DNA of 64,000 nucleotides from CAXSBR01 sp964252015 (GTDB lineage: Bacteria > Actinomycetota > Actinomycetes > Mycobacteriales > Jatrophihabitantaceae). The stretch lies in assembly GCA_964252015.1 (NCBI GenBank), contig CAXULW010000001.1:1-64000 (forward strand). Direction: 5' to 3'. A program made the translations under genes and the position numbers. The notes beneath the pieces are model-generated. The model was given only the letters and a program-made list of their open reading frames with translations. It was not told the DNA's origin and did no database searches. Shown piece by piece: positions 43,517-52,058 of the stretch (positions within the stretch are counted from its first letter, which is position 1; every line of letters starts with the position of its first letter).

Positions 43517-44386
43517 CTACCGGTGCCCGTGCAACCGTGGGCGTCGCCGGTAGTGACCGGCGGCGATAAGGGCGAGACCAACCAGGACCATGAGGAGGGC
43601 GAGCTGAGCGAGCTCAGCCACGGGGGATCCGGTGTTGGGTAGCGATCCGGCCGCCGATGTCGACCCTGCCGCGGGTGCCGGGGCGACGGTTGTCGTCGGG
43701 CTCGTTGACGTCGGGCTCGTTGACGTATGGGGCGTTGACGTAGGGGGCGTTGACGTAGAGGGCGTGGTCGTGGGCGCGGCGATCACGTTAGGGGCATAGG
43801 TCGAGCGAACGCATTGTCCGTAGGCGTCGGTCACCTGGTAGGTGACCGGTGTCGGGCTCCCGACGTAGTCCTGCGCCGCCGGACCGACGCCGGTCGAGGT
43901 CAGCGGAGTTGGCGTGGGGGGAGGCGGCGTCGTGACGGTGGTCGTGTAGGTGCCGTTCGCCTGCTGGCCGAATGCGTCGGTCACCCGATAGTTGACCGCG
44001 GAACCGGCGCCGGCATAGCCGCCGGCCGGAGCGGTCGGTGGGGTCGCTGACGACGGCAGCTTCGACGGCGACGACGACACGGAAGGTGCGGCGGACGGTG
44101 CGGGCGACGTGGTCGACGAGGGCGATGACGAGGGCGATGACGAGGGCGATGGCGGCGAGGAAGTCGATGGTGAAGCAGAAGGAGCGACGCTCGAGACCCG
44201 GCTCGCAACGGTGACTGTTACGGCCTTGGGCGTTCGGCCGGAAGGACCTGCGGCAATGGCCGAGCCGGACTGCAGGACCACAGCGGCGGTCGTCGAAGAA
44301 AGGACCGTCACCGACATCCAGGCACTTCGTCGACGTGCAATCGTCGACCCGGCCGTCTCCGGCCCACGCGGATTTCTGTCGACCAT
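43517..44386 (-). CDS. LPXTG-anchored surface protein with Ser/Pro/Thr-rich stalk
   Basis: About 289 residues. A signal peptide (MSVTVLSSTTAAVVLQSGSA) is followed by a Ser/Pro-rich region with 12-base DNA repeats at 44113-44160. Then come two related short modules (VNYRVTDAFGQQANGTY and VTYQVTDAYGQCVRSTY), a Thr/Ser/Pro-rich stalk, and a sortase sorting signal: LPNTG, a hydrophobic segment (LAQLALLMVLVGLALIAAGH) and a basic tail (YRRRPRLHGHR). It should be covalently linked to peptidoglycan by a sortase. The two modules resemble each other but no named domain. No sortase gene is in the window. Confidence 0.75.
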   Translation of the reverse strand: MVDRNPRGPETAGSTIARRRSAWMSVTVLSSTTAAVVLQSGSAIAAGPSGRTPKAVTVTVASRVSSVAPSASPSTSSPPSPSSSPSSSPSSTTSPAPSAAPSVSSSPSKLPSSATPPTAPAGGYAGAGSAVNYRVTDAFGQQANGTYTTTVTTPPPPTPTPLTSTGVGPAAQDYVGSPTPVTYQVTDAYGQCVRSTYAPNVIAAPTTTPSTSTPPTSTPHTSTSPTSTSPTTTVAPAPAAGSTSAAGSLPNTGSPVAELAQLALLMVLVGLALIAAGHYRRRPRLHGHR

Positions 44387-44561
44387 GTCGCTCTCAGCAG
44401 CAGTGGCGTTCCACCGCAGCTGCGACAGGAACTACATCTCAGGTCAAGTTGAGCGCGTACTGGTCAGACCCGAGCGCGTGGTACTGGGCCAGTACGACAA
44501 CGGCTACTGCGCCGTCTGAGCATTCGTCGCTCCTAGTCCGACGTCCCACCCACACTCGGGA

Positions 44562-46283
44562 TCAGTGGGATTCGCGCGTCACTTGCGGGCCGCTCGCGCC
44601 GAGCAGGAAATCCAGATCGGCCCCGGTGTTTGCCTGCTGCACCGTCTGGACGTAGAGCCGCTCCCAACCCCGGACGGGTCGGGCGTAGGCGTCCACCGTG
44701 GCCGGGTCGGGTGTGCGCGCGGCCAACTCGTCCGCGGGCACGTCGACGTCGAGCCGGCGCGCCGCGACGTCGAGGATGATCGTGTCCCCGGTGCGGACCA
44801 GCGCCAGCGGGCCGCCCGCCGCCGCCTCGGGCGCGACGTGCAGCACCACCGTGCCGTAGGCGGTACCGCTCATCCGGCCGTCGCAGATTCGCACCATGTC
44901 CCGGACACCCTGCTGCAGCAGCCTGGCCGGCAGCGGCAGGTTCGCGACCTCGGGCATGCCCGGGTATCCCTTCGGGCCGCAGCCGCGCAGCACGAGCACC
45001 GAATCTGCATCGACGTCCAGCTCGGGGTCATCGATTCGGGCATGCATGTCCTCGATCGAGTCGAAAACCAGAGCGCGACCACGGTGTTCGAGCAGTCCGG
45101 CGGACGCGGCGGCCGGCTTGATCAGTGCGCCGTCCGGAGCCAGGTTGCCGTACAGCACAGCGATTCCCGCGTGTGGCTGCAGGGGCGCGGAGCGGCGGCG
45201 GATCACCTCATGGTCCCAGATCTGGGCCTCGTCCAAGTAGTCCACCAGTGGCATACCGGTGACGGTGATTGCCGTCGGGTCGAGCAGGTCGCGTACTTCA
45301 CGCAGCACCGCGTGCAGTCCGCCGGCCCGGAAGAAGTCTTCCATCAGGAAGCGGCCGGCCGGTTGCGTATCGACGAGCAGCGGGACGTCTGCGCCGATGG
45401 CGTCGAACTCGTCCTGGTGCAGCTCGATCCCGGCGCGACCGGCGATGGCCAGCAGGTGCACGACCGCGTTGGTCGAGCCACCGATCGCGGCCAGTGCCAC
45501 GATCGCGTTCCGGAACGAGCCATGACTCAGCACGCTGGACGGGGTGCGTTGCGCGGCCACCATCTCCACCGCGAGACGCCCGCTGTCGTGCGCGCCCGCC
45601 AACAGGCGGCTGTCCGGCGCCGGGGTGCCCGCCAGACCCGGCAGCACCATCCCCAAGGCTTCGGCCAGCAATCCCATGGTGGACGCGGTGCCCATCGTGT
45701 TGCAGTGCCCGCGGCTACGGATCATCGACGACTCGGACCGGTTGAACTGCTCTGGTGACAAGGTCCCGGCGCGCACTTCCTCCGACAGCCGCCACACGTC
45801 GGTGCCACAGCCCAGCGGCTGGCCGCGAAAAGTGCCGGTGAGCATCGGCCCACCCGGCACGACCAGCGCCGGCAGATCGACGGACGCGGCCGCCATCAGC
45901 AGGGCCGGAATGGTCTTGTCGCACCCACCGAGCAGCACGACACCGTCGATCGGGTTGGCCCGCAGCATCTCCTCGGCGGCCATCGCGGCCATGTTGCGCC
46001 AGAGCATGGCCGTCGGGCGCACCAGCGTCTCGCCGAGGGAGACGACCGGCAGGTTCAGTGGGATGCCGCCGGCCTCGTACACGCCCTGCTTCACGCTCTC
46101 CGAGACCTCGTTGAAGTGCGCGTTGCACGGCGTGAGATCGGAGGCGGTATTGGCGATCGCGATGTGCGGGCGGCCGTCGAACGCGTGGGCGGGCAGGCCA
46201 CGACGCATCCAGGCGCGGTGGATGTAGGCGTTGCGGTCGCGGCCGGCGTACCACTGCGAGCTGCGCTGCTCCGGCATCCACAT
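44562..46283 (-). CDS. IlvD/Edd-family sugar-acid dehydratase
   Basis: 573 residues. The three Fe-S cysteines are present: Cys53 (TPCNAHF), Cys121 (GGCDKT) and Cys194 (GHCNTMGTAST). This places it in the [2Fe-2S] branch of dihydroxy-acid and sugar-acid dehydratases. RMSGTAYGTVVLHVAPEAA near the C-terminus is the usual substrate-binding motif with the catalytic Ser. The sequence style and the neighbourhood (zinc dehydrogenase, SDR, IclR) point to an aldonic acid such as arabonate, xylonate or fuconate as substrate, giving a 2-keto-3-deoxy acid, rather than valine biosynthesis. Divergent from the IclR gene over 41 bases. Confidence 0.9.
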   Translation of the reverse strand: MWMPEQRSSQWYAGRDRNAYIHRAWMRRGLPAHAFDGRPHIAIANTASDLTPCNAHFNEVSESVKQGVYEAGGIPLNLPVVSLGETLVRPTAMLWRNMAAMAAEEMLRANPIDGVVLLGGCDKTIPALLMAAASVDLPALVVPGGPMLTGTFRGQPLGCGTDVWRLSEEVRAGTLSPEQFNRSESSMIRSRGHCNTMGTASTMGLLAEALGMVLPGLAGTPAPDSRLLAGAHDSGRLAVEMVAAQRTPSSVLSHGSFRNAIVALAAIGGSTNAVVHLLAIAGRAGIELHQDEFDAIGADVPLLVDTQPAGRFLMEDFFRAGGLHAVLREVRDLLDPTAITVTGMPLVDYLDEAQIWDHEVIRRRSAPLQPHAGIAVLYGNLAPDGALIKPAAASAGLLEHRGRALVFDSIEDMHARIDDPELDVDADSVLVLRGCGPKGYPGMPEVANLPLPARLLQQGVRDMVRICDGRMSGTAYGTVVLHVAPEAAAGGPLALVRTGDTIILDVAARRLDVDVPADELAARTPDPATVDAYARPVRGWERLYVQTVQQANTGADLDFLLGASGPQVTRESH

Positions 46284-46296
46284 CGCCTTCCACTTA

Positions 46297-46322
46297 CCGG
46301 AACGGTCGGCTATATTCCGGAA
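46297..46322. promoter_or_regulatory. Operator/promoter between dehydratase and IclR genes
   Basis: CCGGAA (46297-46302) and TTCCGG (46315-46320) form an inverted repeat with a 12-base spacer, and TTCCGGAA at 46315-46322 is itself a palindrome. On the plus strand a TATATT -10-like box at 46311-46316 ends eight bases before the IclR GTG, so that mRNA would be nearly leaderless and the operator would cover the promoter. It is the probable IclR binding site controlling both directions. Confidence 0.6.
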
Positions 46323-46324
46323 CT

Positions 46325-47161
46325 GTGCAGCAGCGTACGACCAAAAGCGAGCCAGTGGAACAGGCCCTGGTCGGCTCCGACCGGGTGCTGGCCGTGCTCA
46401 CCGAACTCGCGCTGCACCCCACCGGGGTCGGTCTTGACCAATTGGCCCGCACCCTCGGTTCCGCCAAACCCACCGTGCACCGCGCTTTGGCGGCGCTGCG
46501 GCGGGCCGGCTTCGCCGCCAGCAACGGGCGCGGTAACTACCAACTCGGCGACGAGTTCATCCGGCTGGCGTTCACCAACCACGAGGCTCGGCCCGACCAC
46601 CTGCGCGCCCAGCCAATTCTTGATGAGCTGGCCGCCCGGTACGGCGAAACCGCGCACTACGCCGTGCTCGACGGACGATCGGTGGTCTGCCGCGCGAAGG
46701 TCGATCCGAGCGCCGGCACGGTCAAGCTGAGCTCGACCGTCGGTGGACGCAACCCGGCCCACTGCACCGCCGTAGGCAAGCTGCTGCTGTCCTACGCGCT
46801 GCCCGACGACGGCGCCGTCGCCGATTGGGTCGCGGCCGGACCTCTGATCGTGCGGACACCGAAGACCAAGACGACCGCACCTGCGCTGGCCGCGGAACTG
46901 AAAAGGATCCGGCGGCGGGGTTACAGCACCGAGAACCAGGAGAACGAGCCCGGCGTCAGCTGCCTGGCCGTGCCCTTGTTCCTCAGCTCTTCCACCGCCC
47001 CCGACGGTGCGGTCAGCATCAGCGCGCTCACCTACCGGACGCCGCTGGCGTCGCTGGTCGCTGACATCGACGCCATCCGATCCATCGTGGCGCGCCGTGC
47101 CGCGGCTCCGGCTTTCGCGGGCGGCCGCCCCCCGGGCTCGGCTGCGGGAGGCCGCGCGTGA
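46325..47161 (+). CDS. IclR-family transcriptional regulator
   Basis: 278 residues from GTG 46325. Winged helix: VLAVLTELALHPTGVGLDQL, then SAKPTVHRALAALRRAGFA. The effector domain has the family pattern ELAARYGETAHYAVLDGRSV, NPAHCTAVGKLLLSY and NEPGVSCLAVPLF. The gene is first in an apparent IclR-dehydrogenase-SDR operon and is divergent from the dehydratase gene. A sugar acid or its keto-deoxy product is the likely effector. No ribosome binding site is needed if the transcript is leaderless, as the promoter position suggests. Confidence 0.9.
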   Translation: MQQRTTKSEPVEQALVGSDRVLAVLTELALHPTGVGLDQLARTLGSAKPTVHRALAALRRAGFAASNGRGNYQLGDEFIRLAFTNHEARPDHLRAQPILDELAARYGETAHYAVLDGRSVVCRAKVDPSAGTVKLSSTVGGRNPAHCTAVGKLLLSYALPDDGAVADWVAAGPLIVRTPKTKTTAPALAAELKRIRRRGYSTENQENEPGVSCLAVPLFLSSSTAPDGAVSISALTYRTPLASLVADIDAIRSIVARRAAAPAFAGGRPPGSAAGGRA

Positions 47162-47171
47162 TGGCCACCCG

Positions 47172-48185
47172 ATGAGAGCCTTCGTCGTCACGGCGCCGCA
47201 CGAGGGCGCGGTGCACGACGTCCCCGACCCGACGGCCGGCGCCGGTGAGGTCGTCGTCGACGTGTACCGGGTCGGTGTGTGCGGAACCGACGTCGAGTTC
47301 TGGACGGGCGAGATGGCCTACCTGCACCAGGGTTACGCCCGCTACCCGATGCGGTTGGGCCACGAGTGGTGCGGCGTCGTCACCGCGATCGGGGACGGCG
47401 TCGACGAAGCCTGGCTGGACACCCGCGTCACCGGCGACACGATGATCGGCTGCGGGCGTTGCCATCGGTGCCTTTCCGGTCGTCACAACGTCTGCGCGAA
47501 CCGGCTCGAGGTCGGCATCCGCGGCGGCCTGCCGGGTGCATTGGCCGAGCGGCTCGCCGTCCCGGCCCGCGCCCTGTTCGCGCTGCCCGACACCGTCGAC
47601 GATGCCGCCGGTGCCATGGTCGAACCCGGTGGCAATGCCCTGCGTTCATTCCGTGCCGCCCGCGTCACGGCGGGGGAGCGGATGGTTGTGCTGGGCAACG
47701 GCACGATCGGCCTGCTGGTCGCGCAGTTCGCGCGCGCGGAGGGGGTCGCGGTGCACCTGATGGGCCGGATGCAACCGAGTCTCGAGTTCACCCGCACGCT
47801 CGGCTTCGTCGGGGTGTGGGAACAGCCGCAGCTGCCCGATCTGGTCTGGGACGCGGTGATCGACGCCTCCAACGCAGCTGAGTTGCCGGCGCTGGCCCTG
47901 GACCTCGTGGAACCGGGCAAGCGTGTCGTCTACGTCGGGCTGGCCGGCACCCCGAGCCTGGTCGACTCGCGCACGCTGGTCCTGAAGGACGTGACCGCTG
48001 TCGGCATCCTGGGCCCGTCGCAAGGCCTGGCCGAGACCATCGAGCGTTATGCGAGCGGCGAGGTCAACCCGCACCCGTTGATCGCCGCGACCGTCGGGCT
48101 CGACCGGGTGGGTGACGTGTTGTCCGGCTGGCGCCCCGACGACGCGCTCGGCGGGCCCAAGCTCCACATCGACCCGCGTCTCTAG
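47172..48185 (+). CDS. Zinc-dependent medium-chain dehydrogenase
   Basis: 337 residues, starting 10 bases after the IclR stop. Catalytic zinc ligands: Cys37 (GVCGTD), His64 and Glu65 (LGHEWCGVV). Structural zinc: Cys94, Cys97, Cys100 and Cys108. The Rossmann motif VLGNGTIGLLVAQ is slightly degenerate. The protein resembles sugar or polyol dehydrogenases such as threonine/sorbitol/fucose dehydrogenase-type MDRs. In this context it probably oxidises the sugar to a lactone or acts on a keto-deoxy intermediate. It shares an operon with the following SDR (45-base gap). Confidence 0.87.
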   Translation: MRAFVVTAPHEGAVHDVPDPTAGAGEVVVDVYRVGVCGTDVEFWTGEMAYLHQGYARYPMRLGHEWCGVVTAIGDGVDEAWLDTRVTGDTMIGCGRCHRCLSGRHNVCANRLEVGIRGGLPGALAERLAVPARALFALPDTVDDAAGAMVEPGGNALRSFRAARVTAGERMVVLGNGTIGLLVAQFARAEGVAVHLMGRMQPSLEFTRTLGFVGVWEQPQLPDLVWDAVIDASNAAELPALALDLVEPGKRVVYVGLAGTPSLVDSRTLVLKDVTAVGILGPSQGLAETIERYASGEVNPHPLIAATVGLDRVGDVLSGWRPDDALGGPKLHIDPRL

Positions 48186-48230
48186 CCACGGTTGCGGCGC
48201 ACCAACGACCCAGGAAACGAGCGAGGCGAC

Positions 48231-48983
48231 ATGAAGGACTTCGACGGACTGACCGCGGTCGTCACCGGGGGAGCGAGCGGCATCGGCGCGGCCACCGCGA
48301 CGCAGTTACGCGAGCGCGGCGCCCAGGTGGCAAGCCTCGACCGTTCGTACACAGCGGTGCGGACGGCGGCGATGCTCGACGTGCCGTGCGATGTGTCAGA
48401 CGCCGACTCGTGCCGCAACGCGATCGAGACCGTCGCCGAATCACTCGGCGGAATCGACGTCGTGATCAACAACGCCGGGATCGGGGCCACCGGTGACGTT
48501 ACCGCCAACGACGACGAGGAGTGGTTGCACGTATTGAACGTCAACGTTGTCGGTATCGCGCGCATCACCCGCGCTGCACTGCCGTTCCTGCGGCAGTCCG
48601 CGCATGCGGCGATCGTGAACACGTGCTCCGTCGTGGCCGACGTCGGCGTCCCGCAACGCGCGCTCTACGGGGCGAGCAAAGGCGCCGTGCGGGCGCTGAC
48701 CCTGGCGATGGCCGCCGACCATGTCCGTGACGGCGTTCGGGTCAACTGCGTCACCCCCGGGACCGCCGACACGCCGTGGGTGGGGCGACTGCTCGAGCAG
48801 GCGGACGACGCCCAGGCCGCTGCAGCAGCACTGCGGGCACGCCAACCGATGGGCCGGCTGGTGACCGCGGACGAGGTGGCGTTCGCCATCGCCTACCTGG
48901 CCAGCCCGTTGGCGGCGTCAACCACGGGCACGGTGCTGGCCGTGGACGGCGGCATGGTCGGGATCCGGGTGCCCACGTCCTGA
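48231..48983 (+). CDS. SDR, 2-keto-3-deoxy-L-fuconate dehydrogenase-like
   Basis: 250 residues from ATG 48231 (GAGCGAGG upstream). Cofactor motif TGGASGIG at 12-19, NNAG at 80-83, catalytic Ser133, Tyr146 and Lys150. The C-terminal stretch VTPGTADTPWVGRLL followed by RARQPMGRLVTADEVAFAIA closely resembles 2-keto-3-deoxy-L-fuconate dehydrogenases. With the dehydratase it would form a route from a sugar acid through its 2-keto-3-deoxy form to a diketo acid. The aldolase or hydrolase for the last step and the transporter are not in the window. Assignment to fucose or a related sugar is inference. Confidence 0.8.
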   Translation: MKDFDGLTAVVTGGASGIGAATATQLRERGAQVASLDRSYTAVRTAAMLDVPCDVSDADSCRNAIETVAESLGGIDVVINNAGIGATGDVTANDDEEWLHVLNVNVVGIARITRAALPFLRQSAHAAIVNTCSVVADVGVPQRALYGASKGAVRALTLAMAADHVRDGVRVNCVTPGTADTPWVGRLLEQADDAQAAAAALRARQPMGRLVTADEVAFAIAYLASPLAASTTGTVLAVDGGMVGIRVPTS

Positions 48984-49011
48984 TCACCAACCGAAGTTTG
49001 GCGCGTAGGGG

Positions 49012-50220
49012 TCAGGGCTTGCGGGCGAGGACGTAGAGGCGCTGGGTGGTTTCGCCGCGGGCGGTGAAGGGACCGCGGTGATACCACTCGATGTCGCGCA
49101 GGCCGGCTCGGGCCACGGTCGCGACGACGTCGGCGGGGTCGTGCAGGACGAAGTCGAGGTCGACCTCGTGGCCGAACCAGTCGGTGACCGTGCGCACTTC
49201 GGCGCCGGCGTGCAGAGCGAGCACCAGCCAGCCGTTCGGGCGCAGGGGCCGCGCGAGTGAACCGATCGCCGCGGGCAGCTCCGAGGCGGCCAGGTGGATG
49301 AGCGAGTACCAAGCCAGCACCACGCCCCAGCCGTCGTGGGTGGTCGGTCGCATCAGCCGGCGCAGGTCGCCGACCTGGTAGTTGACGCCGGGATAGCGGC
49401 GGCGGGCTTCGTCCACCATCTCCGGCGTGAGGTCCAGCCCGGTTACGTCCGCCCCGGCCTCGGCCAAGAACGCGGCGACGTGGCCGGGGCCGGTGCCCAC
49501 CTCGACCACTGGCGCCCCGTCGGACAGCTCGATCACCCGGTGCAGTAGCCACGACTCGAACGGCAGGCCGACGAGCTCGTCGCAGAGTTGCTCGGCGTAG
49601 GAGACGGCGACGGCGGCGTAGGCGGCGCGGACTTTGTCGTCGCGGGCTTCGGCGCCGGCGGCAAGCACCGACTCGCGGTCGACGGACATCGCGTCAACGC
49701 TCGCCTCCGCCGCCTCGACCGGTCCGAGCAGGTGCACCCAACGACTGTCTTGTTGACCCGATCGTCGGGGCAGCTCGCGCACCATCGCGGTATCACTGCT
49801 GGCCATCCGGGTCAGGCAGGCTTCCACCTCGGCGCGATCGGAGAATCGGTGCAGGCGCTCGGTGCGGGTCTTCAGCGCGCCGGCGGGCTGCGGGCCGCGC
49901 AACAACAACACGGTGAGCAGGGCTCGCTCGTCGGGCTCGAGGCCGCGCCGCTGCGCGAAAGTCTGCACGTACTTCACCACGCGACTGCCCGCACCCTGCC
50001 AGGTGAGCGCGACCAGGTCCTTGTCCTTGAGCGAGCGCAGCGTCTGATGCACAACCTCTTCGTCGTAATTGACGATGGGCTCTCGGCTGCTGCTTTGATT
50101 GCACGCGCCACACACGGCGTTGACACTCATCGGGTACGACGCCGGGACCGTGATCTCCTTCTCCAGCATGCTCCCGAGCACGCGTTGTTCGGCGGCGTCG
50201 AGAACCGGCAGATCTGGCAC
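49012..50220 (-). CDS. DUF480 (YceH-like) - SAM methyltransferase fusion
   Basis: About 402 residues from GTG 50220, placed just before the DUF480 homology (LDAAEQRVLGSMLEKEITVP). Residues 5-180 are a full DUF480 tandem winged-helix unit, including the Cys-containing block NAVCGACNQSSSREPIVNYD. After a linker, residues 195-402 form a class I methyltransferase: VVEVGTGPGHVAAFLAEAGA, VTGLDLTPEMVDEARRR and VGDLRRLM. Both parts lie in one frame with no internal start of comparable quality. The fusion suggests that the DUF480 part directs methylation of a partner or nucleic acid, but no substrate is known. Convergent with the SDR gene (28-base gap). Confidence 0.8.
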   Translation of the reverse strand: MPDLPVLDAAEQRVLGSMLEKEITVPASYPMSVNAVCGACNQSSSREPIVNYDEEVVHQTLRSLKDKDLVALTWQGAGSRVVKYVQTFAQRRGLEPDERALLTVLLLRGPQPAGALKTRTERLHRFSDRAEVEACLTRMASSDTAMVRELPRRSGQQDSRWVHLLGPVEAAEASVDAMSVDRESVLAAGAEARDDKVRAAYAAVAVSYAEQLCDELVGLPFESWLLHRVIELSDGAPVVEVGTGPGHVAAFLAEAGADVTGLDLTPEMVDEARRRYPGVNYQVGDLRRLMRPTTHDGWGVVLAWYSLIHLAASELPAAIGSLARPLRPNGWLVLALHAGAEVRTVTDWFGHEVDLDFVLHDPADVVATVARAGLRDIEWYHRGPFTARGETTQRLYVLARKP

Positions 50221-50447
50221 GACGCCGAGGCTATCGTGCGCGGGCCGCGAGATGTATAGCGTTCTGGGCGTCGTGGCGCCCAAATCGCTGTACCTCCGGG
50301 GCGTATCCCGCGGGCTGGAGGCCGATTTGTGGTGACGCCGGTACGTCGGGCAGAAATAGCGGATGCGCTGTCGGATCGGGGCGGAGCCGTTCGTAGTAGG
50401 AGTGGCGGCCGTCCCGAGGGCGCCCCAACCACAGGAGATGATGTCGG

Positions 50448-50771
50448 ATGCAGTACCTGGTTTCCGTGATCGATGACAAGAGCAATCCCGGCAGCACGGA
50501 CCGCCGAGCTGCCATCAGCGCCTTCAACGAACGTCTTATCGCCGACGGCTACTGGGTTTTCGCGGGCGGGCTCGCGGGCACCGACGCGGCCACGGTCATC
50601 GACAACCGGGGTGAGCAGGCGGTGTTCAGCGACGGGCCCTTCGTGGAGTCCAAGGAGTATCTCGCCGGCGTCTGGGTGTGGGAGGCCCCCGATCTGGATG
50701 TGGCGCTCGAGCTCGCCACCGAGGCGTCGAAGGTCTGCGATCGCAAGGTCGAGGTGCGGCCGTTCCAGTGA
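50448..50771 (+). CDS. DGPF-domain (YciI-like) protein, partner of ECF42 sigma factor
   Basis: 107 residues: MQYLVSVIDDKSN, then GYWVFAGGLAGTDAATVID and the signature FSDGPFVESKEYLAGVWVWE. DGPF proteins are small dimeric ferredoxin-like proteins encoded next to ECF42 sigma factors; their activity is unknown. The stop overlaps the GTG of the sigma factor gene (GTGA), showing tight coupling. The promoter should lie in the 227-bp divergent region shared with the DUF480 fusion gene. Confidence 0.88.
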   Translation: MQYLVSVIDDKSNPGSTDRRAAISAFNERLIADGYWVFAGGLAGTDAATVIDNRGEQAVFSDGPFVESKEYLAGVWVWEAPDLDVALELATEASKVCDRKVEVRPFQ

Positions 50772-52006
50772 GCGACGTCTCCGACGCGATCACCCGGGTG
50801 CACCGGGCGGAGTGGGCACGAGTGGTCGCCTCCTTGACCAAGCGTTTCGGTGACCTCGATGTCGCCGAGGAGGCCGCGGCCGAGGCGTTCGCGACCGCCG
50901 TCACACGGTGGCCGGCTGACGGCCTTCCCGCCAACCCCGGTGCGTGGCTGACGATCACCGCCAACCGCACCGCCATCGACCGGATCCGGCGCGAGAACAA
51001 GCGCGACGACAAGCAGAAGCAGGCCCAGATGTTGCATGACGACGAACCGGCCGAGCCGCTCGGCGCCATCGACGACCAGCGGCTTCGGCTGATCTTCACC
51101 TGCTGTCACCCGGCGCTGGCGATGCAGACGCGGGTGGCGCTGACACTGCGCATGGTCGGCGGTCTGACCGTGCCGGAGATCGCCCGTGCCTTCCTGGTGC
51201 AGGAGAGCACGGTGGGGCAACGGATCACCCGCGCCAAGGCCAAGATCGCGGCGGCCCGCATCCCGTATCGGGTGCCGTCCGCCGAGGACCTCCCGGCCCG
51301 CGTCGGCGGCGTGCTGGCCGTGCTCTTCCTCATCTTCAACGAGGGTTACCTGGCCACCGGGGCCGGCACCGATCCGGTACGTCACGACCTCACCGCCGAG
51401 GCGATCCGGCTGACGCGCCTGATCCGGGCCCTGCTGCCGGACGACGGCGAGGTGGCCGGGTTGCTGGCGTTGATGCTCCTCACCGAGGCCCGTCGCAGCG
51501 CCCGGGTTTCCGCCGGTGGCGAGCTGGTCACCCTCGACCAGCAGGACCGCGGCGCCTGGGACGCGGCCCTGATCGCGGAAGGTCACCGGCTGGTGCGCGA
51601 GCGCCTGGCTTCCAGCGCCGCCGGGGTGGCCCCGGGCCGCTACCAGATCCTCGCCGCGATCAACGCGGTGCACACCAGCGCCCGCGACGGGCGCGACACG
51701 GACTGGTCCCAGATCGTCGCCCTCTATGACCAGCTCGTCCGCCTCGACCCTTCGCCGATCATCGTCCTCAACCGGGCCATCGCTCTGGCCGAGCTCGACG
51801 GCCCGGAAGTGGCGCTGGCGGCCGTCGACCGTCTCGCAGACGTGCTGGCCGGCTATCACGCCTACCACGCGGCCCGCGCCGACCTGCTGCGCCGAGTAGG
51901 ACGCGGTCGCGACGCGCGCGCGGCGTACGACCAGGCCATCGAACTGGCCGGCAACACCGCCGAGACCGCCTACCTGACCCGCCGCCGCGACCAGCTGGTC
52001 GAGTAA
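50768..52006 (+). CDS. ECF42-type RNA polymerase sigma factor with C-terminal extension
   Basis: 412 residues, about twice the length of a simple ECF sigma factor. Region 2: VVASLTKRFGDLDVAEEAAA, then GAWLTITANRTAIDRIRREN. Region 4: QTRVALTLRMVGGLTVPEIA, ESTVGQRITRAKAKI. A C-terminal extension of about 220 residues includes FNEGYLATGAG and ends in TPR-like helices (GRGRDARAAYDQAIELAGNT), the ECF42 hallmark thought to control the sigma factor in cis. There is no anti-sigma gene; the DGPF protein is encoded directly upstream. Confidence 0.92.
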   Translation: MSDVSDAITRVHRAEWARVVASLTKRFGDLDVAEEAAAEAFATAVTRWPADGLPANPGAWLTITANRTAIDRIRRENKRDDKQKQAQMLHDDEPAEPLGAIDDQRLRLIFTCCHPALAMQTRVALTLRMVGGLTVPEIARAFLVQESTVGQRITRAKAKIAAARIPYRVPSAEDLPARVGGVLAVLFLIFNEGYLATGAGTDPVRHDLTAEAIRLTRLIRALLPDDGEVAGLLALMLLTEARRSARVSAGGELVTLDQQDRGAWDAALIAEGHRLVRERLASSAAGVAPGRYQILAAINAVHTSARDGRDTDWSQIVALYDQLVRLDPSPIIVLNRAIALAELDGPEVALAAVDRLADVLAGYHAYHAARADLLRRVGRGRDARAAYDQAIELAGNTAETAYLTRRRDQLVE

Positions 52007-52058
52007 TTCATCCAGTCCGGCGACCCGGCGCCGGCACCGTGCGGCACAGTGGACGGTA

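Noticed and set aside
44565..45758. Plus-strand frame of 397 codons opposite the dehydratase
   Set aside because: His/Arg/Gln-rich antisense shadow; the dehydratase has all its Fe-S cysteines.
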